A stretch of 17,801 bases of DNA from Candidatus Woesearchaeota archaeon. GTDB taxonomy: Archaea; Nanobdellota; Nanobdellia; Woesearchaeales; JACPBV01. The notes under the pieces were generated by a model. That model saw nothing but the letters and a program-made list of their open reading frames with translations, was not told the DNA's origin and searched no databases. How positions within the stretch are numbered: position 1 is the stretch's first letter; each line of letters begins with the position of its first letter. The position numbers were made by a program, and so were the translations under genes. Positions 14,711 through 17,801 of this stretch are shown here, in pieces. Location of the stretch: positions 1-17,801 of the forward strand of contig JAHWHQ010000029.1 in assembly GCA_019323195.1 (NCBI GenBank). The letters run 5' to 3'.

Positions 14711-15951
14711 TAACTGTAATCGGCCTTGGCTTTGTAGGGCTTACAACAGCCTTGGGATTCAGCGAGAAGGGGTTTAAGGTCTATGGCTATGATATTGACA
14801 ATAATAAGGCAGGCAGGCTTAGAAGGGGAGAGGTCTTTTTTCATGAGCCACATCTCGAAGGGATGCTGAAGAGGAACCTTAATAATACTTTTTTTATTGC
14901 TGATGACCTTAAGGATGCTATAAGGGATTCTAAAGCGGTTTTTTTCTGTGTAGGAACGCCGAGCAAGGCTGATGGAAGCTGTGACACTGATTATCTGCTC
15001 AAGGCAATAGGGGGCACATTGGTGCATGTCGATTCCTTTAAGGTGTTTGTTGTGAAGTCTACTGTCCCTCCAACAACAACCGCGGAACAGATCAAGAGAT
15101 CTATTGAAGAAAAGGGATATATTATAGGGAAGGATGTAGGGCTTGCCAACAATCCGGAGTTTCTTAGGGAAGGGCATTCATGGGAGGATTTTATCAATCC
15201 TGACAGGATAGTTTTAGGGGTAGAGGATGGTAAGAGCGCTGAGGTTCTGGAAGAGATATATAAACCTTTCAATTGCCCTATCCATAAGGTCTCCTATAAT
15301 ACAGGGGAGTTTGTCAAGTACCTTTCCAATACCCTTCTTGCTACACTGATAAGCTTTTCAAATGACATGTCAATGGCGGCCTATAAGATCGGAGGAATCG
15401 ACATATCCAATGCATTTAAGATACTGCACCAGGATAAGAGGTTTAGCGGCAATCCTGCCAATATCTCCAGCTATGTCTATCCAGGATGCGGTTTTGGCGG
15501 GTACTGCCTTCCAAAGGATACAAGCGCGATATGCTCATTATCCGCTAAAAAGGGGCATGAGGTGAGGATACTGGAGAGCGCTCTTTGGATAAACAGGAGG
15601 ATAAGGGGGTTTCTTATCGGGCAGATCAGGAAAGGGATAGGGAAAAATGAAACTATAGGGGTGTTGGGGCTTTCCTTTAAGCCGGATTCTGATGATGTGA
15701 GGGATTCGCCTGCAAAAGAGATAATACCTATGCTTGAGCCTATTACAGAGAACAGGATAATCGCCTATGACCCTCTTGCAATGGAGCCGTTTAAATCCTC
15801 ATACGGCCTTGATATAGAATATGCAGCAGGCTTTGAAGAGCTTGTTGAAAGATCCGACCATATCATAATCTTAACCGCATGGAAGGAGTTTAAGGATAAG
15901 AAGAAGCTTTTTAAAGGAAAAAAGGTTTATGATTTCAGGTACTGTCTTTAG
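14707..15951 (+). CDS. UDP-glucose/GDP-mannose dehydrogenase family protein
   Basis: 414 residues, normal length. It has an NAD-binding motif GLGFVG (6-11), CVGTPSKADGSCD (81-93), VKSTVPPTT (116-124), NNPEFLREG (148-156), Lys204 and Asn208 in VKYLSNTLLA, and catalytic Cys267 and Asp271 in PGCGFGGYCLPKD. Both oxidation steps of a 6-OH to carboxylate are therefore likely intact (NDP-hexose to NDP-hexuronate). The family uses UDP- or GDP-sugars. In this cassette the donor may be CDP-glucose, which is inference from neighbours only. The start ATG overlaps the stop of the UXS-like gene, so the two are translationally coupled and probably act one after the other. Confidence 0.85.
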   Translation: MITVIGLGFVGLTTALGFSEKGFKVYGYDIDNNKAGRLRRGEVFFHEPHLEGMLKRNLNNTFFIADDLKDAIRDSKAVFFCVGTPSKADGSCDTDYLLKAIGGTLVHVDSFKVFVVKSTVPPTTTAEQIKRSIEEKGYIIGKDVGLANNPEFLREGHSWEDFINPDRIVLGVEDGKSAEVLEEIYKPFNCPIHKVSYNTGEFVKYLSNTLLATLISFSNDMSMAAYKIGGIDISNAFKILHQDKRFSGNPANISSYVYPGCGFGGYCLPKDTSAICSLSAKKGHEVRILESALWINRRIRGFLIGQIRKGIGKNETIGVLGLSFKPDSDDVRDSPAKEIIPMLEPITENRIIAYDPLAMEPFKSSYGLDIEYAAGFEELVERSDHIIILTAWKEFKDKKKLFKGKKVYDFRYCL

Positions 15952-15952
15952 G

Positions 15953-17260
15953 ATGAAAATGAGCGAGAAAACAAAGAAGGAAATCCTGGACTTAGTCGAG
16001 AGATATCATGGGCAGACAAGGAAGGAACTGCCTCCTGATAAGGTCCCTGTTTCCGGGAAGGTGTATGATGCAGAGGAGCTTAAGAACCTCGTAGAGGCGT
16101 CACTTGAGGGATGGTGGACCGAGGGAAGGTTCAATTCTCTCTTTGAGAAAAAATTAAGGGATCTTCTTGGAATAAAGCATGTCTTAACAACGAATTCAGG
16201 GTCGTCAGCATTGCTTATAGCATTAAGCACATTGTCTTCTAAGAAGCTGGGAGAGAGAAGGATAAAGGCTGGTGATGAGGTCATAACCGCAGCAGCGGCT
16301 TTCCCCACTACTGTCAACCCTATAATACAGGTAGATGCTGTTCCTGTCTTTGTTGATGTTGAGCTTGGGAATTATAATGTCCGGGCAGAAGATATAGAAA
16401 GCGCAATAACCCCAAAGACAAAGGCAATTGTACTTGCACATACGCTTGGGAACCCTTTTGAGCTGGGTAAGGTAAAGAGGATATGCGAGGAGAATAAATT
16501 ATGGCTTGTTGAGGATAACTGCGATGCGCTTGGCTCGAAGTATGACGGAAGGTATACCGGGACCTTCGGGGATATGGCTTCGCTCAGCTTTTATCCAGCC
16601 CACCATATTACAACAGCAGAAGGGGGGGCTTTGCTTACAAACAGCCCTGAGCTTTATAAGATCGCAAGGTCTGTAAGGGACTGGGGAAGGGACTGCTCGT
16701 GCCCTACAGGAAAGGATGATACCTGCGGAAAAAGGTTCTCGTGGAAGCTTGGAGACCTTCCTTACGGCTATGACCATAAATACACATATTCTGAGATAGG
16801 CTATAACCTGAAGATGACAGACATACAGGCGGCTATAGGGGTTGCACAGATGGATAAGCTTGAGGGGTTTACAAAAAAAAGAAGAGAGAACTATGATTAT
16901 CTTTACGAAAAAATGAAGGAGTTCAGCGATCATTTTATACTGCCTGAGGAAACAGGGAATTCTGAGCCGTCGTGGTTCGGGTTTATCCTTACGATAAGGG
17001 ATGAAAGGATCGACAGGAAGGACCTTATGGAATACCTTAATGCCAACGGCATCGGGACAAGGCTGTTGTTCTGCGGCAATATCATAAGGCAGCCGTCTTT
17101 TAAGGATAATGATGTCCTGTACAGGAAGGCAGGAAAACTTGAGAATACAGACATTATCATGAACAGATCATTCTGGATAGGCGTCTATCATGGCTTAGGT
17201 AGAGAACAGCTGGATCATGCCTGCCAGAAATTAAGGGATTATATCAAGCTTCATCCATAA
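15953..17260 (+). CDS. rfbH: CDP-4-keto-sugar 3-dehydrase RfbH (E1), Fe-S/PMP enzyme
   Basis: 435 residues from ATG 15953 (1 bp after the preceding stop); an ATG 8 codons upstream lies inside the previous gene and is not preferred. It is a DegT/DnrJ-type fold in which the PLP-binding lysine is replaced by His217 in SFYPAHHIT, the hallmark of the dehydrase. Cys190, Cys248, Cys250 and Cys258 reproduce the C-x57-C-x1-C-x7-C [2Fe-2S] motif exactly. The region around GYDHKYTYSEIGYNLKMTDI is also RfbH-like. Known E1 removes the C3-OH of CDP-4-keto-6-deoxyglucose using PMP and electrons from the reductase E3. No E3 gene is present in the window, so another electron donor must be used. The substrate may differ here (see findings). 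Confidence 0.93.
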   Translation: MKMSEKTKKEILDLVERYHGQTRKELPPDKVPVSGKVYDAEELKNLVEASLEGWWTEGRFNSLFEKKLRDLLGIKHVLTTNSGSSALLIALSTLSSKKLGERRIKAGDEVITAAAAFPTTVNPIIQVDAVPVFVDVELGNYNVRAEDIESAITPKTKAIVLAHTLGNPFELGKVKRICEENKLWLVEDNCDALGSKYDGRYTGTFGDMASLSFYPAHHITTAEGGALLTNSPELYKIARSVRDWGRDCSCPTGKDDTCGKRFSWKLGDLPYGYDHKYTYSEIGYNLKMTDIQAAIGVAQMDKLEGFTKKRRENYDYLYEKMKEFSDHFILPEETGNSEPSWFGFILTIRDERIDRKDLMEYLNANGIGTRLLFCGNIIRQPSFKDNDVLYRKAGKLENTDIIMNRSFWIGVYHGLGREQLDHACQKLRDYIKLHP

Positions 17261-17435
17261 AATCTTTCGGGGTTGCCATCGGCTCGCTCGGAGCCTGTCA
17301 TTCCTTTAAAAGTGGCCCCTCCCCGTAAGGGACAGCTAGAAGCCAAAATTTTGTTCCACAAAATTTAACTGACCCCCTCCACTAAGGATGTGTTGGGGAA
17401 TGCATCGCTCACAGAATGATGGCAACCTTCATTTT
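17261..17435. repeat. Structured intergenic spacer with nested inverted repeats
   Basis: Outer arms GGTTGCCATC (17271-17280) and GATGGCAACC (17418-17427) are perfect complements. Inside are GGCTC-gctcg-GAGCC (17281-17295), CTGTC (17297-17301) with GACAG (17331-17335), and AAATTTTG-ttcca-CAAAATTT (17346-17366). No ORF or clear promoter is seen. Confidence 0.7.
17318..17393. repeat. Dispersed intergenic element, copy B
   Basis: The blocks CCTCCCC, AGCTAGAAGC, AAAATTTA, CCCCC and ACTAAGGATGTGT follow the order of copy A at 6684-6742. It lies within the structured spacer. Confidence 0.4.
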
Positions 17436-17801
17436 ATGAATGAAGCTACTATATCAAAAAAATTGAAAACAGGTCAGGCGGAAATGGGCAGGAAAAGAAT
17501 AGTGCTAATTAATGTATATTATCCTGAATCAGGCTACGGTGATAAGCTGAATTATCCTCCTCTTGGGGTGGGGTATTTTTCTGAATACCTTGATGAGAAA
17601 GGCGTCGACCATGATGTTATTGATATGGGGCTGGGGTATTCTTCAGAGGATGTTTTAAGTAAGATAAGCAGCCTTAAACCCGGATTTGTAGGGGTATCCA
17701 TCAATTCACTTTTTCTGGACAAGACTGACAGCCTGATAAGAAAGATAAAATCTGCCTTTCCTGATGCTAAGGTGGTTGTCGGAGGGCCGCATGTTACAAC
17801 A
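17436..17801 (+). CDS. N-terminal part of a second B12-binding-domain radical SAM protein (cut by window edge)
   Basis: 122 codons open to the right edge. From the second possible start (ATG 17484) the protein begins MGRKRIVLINVYYPESG, then has NYPPLGVGYFSEYLDEKG, VDHDVIDMGLG, FVGVSINSLFLDKTDSL and VVVGGPHVTT. This is the usual Rossmann B12-binding domain of radical SAM proteins with the GGPHVT motif; the Cys motif would lie beyond the window. ATG 17436 adds 16 residues that are not typical of the family, so 17484 is a real alternative. The first radical SAM gene of the locus has the same N-terminal type (GGAHPT), but the two are clearly different proteins. Confidence 0.75.
   Translation, partial: MNEATISKKLKTGQAEMGRKRIVLINVYYPESGYGDKLNYPPLGVGYFSEYLDEKGVDHDVIDMGLGYSSEDVLSKISSLKPGFVGVSINSLFLDKTDSLIRKIKSAFPDAKVVVGGPHVTT

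Overview
The window looks like part of an archaeal chromosome, most likely from a DPANN-type lineage (inference, not proven). The evidence is an Orc1/Cdc6-type replication initiator, several T/A-rich TATA boxes about 30 bp before start codons (leaderless transcription), and strong Shine-Dalgarno sites of the form GAGGTGAT on a few small genes. No rRNA, tRNA, CRISPR array or transposase gene was recognised.

Left part (1-5872, all genes on the minus strand). The 5' end of a membrane protein gene runs off the left edge. Next is a 744-residue protein with about a dozen 34-38 residue helical repeats of the OPR/HPR RNA-binding type and a C-terminal RAP/DUF559-like domain, an architecture best known from plastids, apicomplexans and some intracellular bacteria. 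Then come a two-gene operon (a GMD/RMD-family nucleotide-sugar SDR followed by a GT9 heptosyltransferase-like enzyme) and a Bro-N/DinD-like protein.

Middle part (5873-8573). Two unannotated mini-genes (40 and 39 codons) share the same Shine-Dalgarno sequence and spacing. They are followed by about 600 bp of non-coding DNA full of nested perfect inverted repeats. Acylphosphatase (plus) and orc1/cdc6 (minus) converge and overlap by 4 bp. The divergent intergenic region upstream of orc1/cdc6 holds two adjacent perfect inverted repeats and is a candidate replication origin or autoregulatory site.

Right part (8574-17801, all plus strand). This is a surface-glycan locus: a B12-binding radical SAM protein translationally coupled to a large GT-B glycosyltransferase, then a tightly overlapping cassette of glucose-1-phosphate cytidylyltransferase (rfbF), an SDR, a UDP-glucuronate-decarboxylase-like SDR, a UDP-glucose-dehydrogenase-family enzyme and the iron-sulfur/PMP 3-dehydrase RfbH. 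After a structured intergenic spacer a second radical SAM gene runs off the right edge. The cassette has RfbF and a fully conserved RfbH but no recognisable RfbG (CDP-glucose 4,6-dehydratase). A dehydrogenase plus decarboxylase-like pair sits in its place. This suggests a non-canonical CDP-sugar route, perhaps to a CDP-3-deoxypentose instead of a 3,6-dideoxyhexose. That cassette and the OPR/RAP protein are the two most interesting items here.
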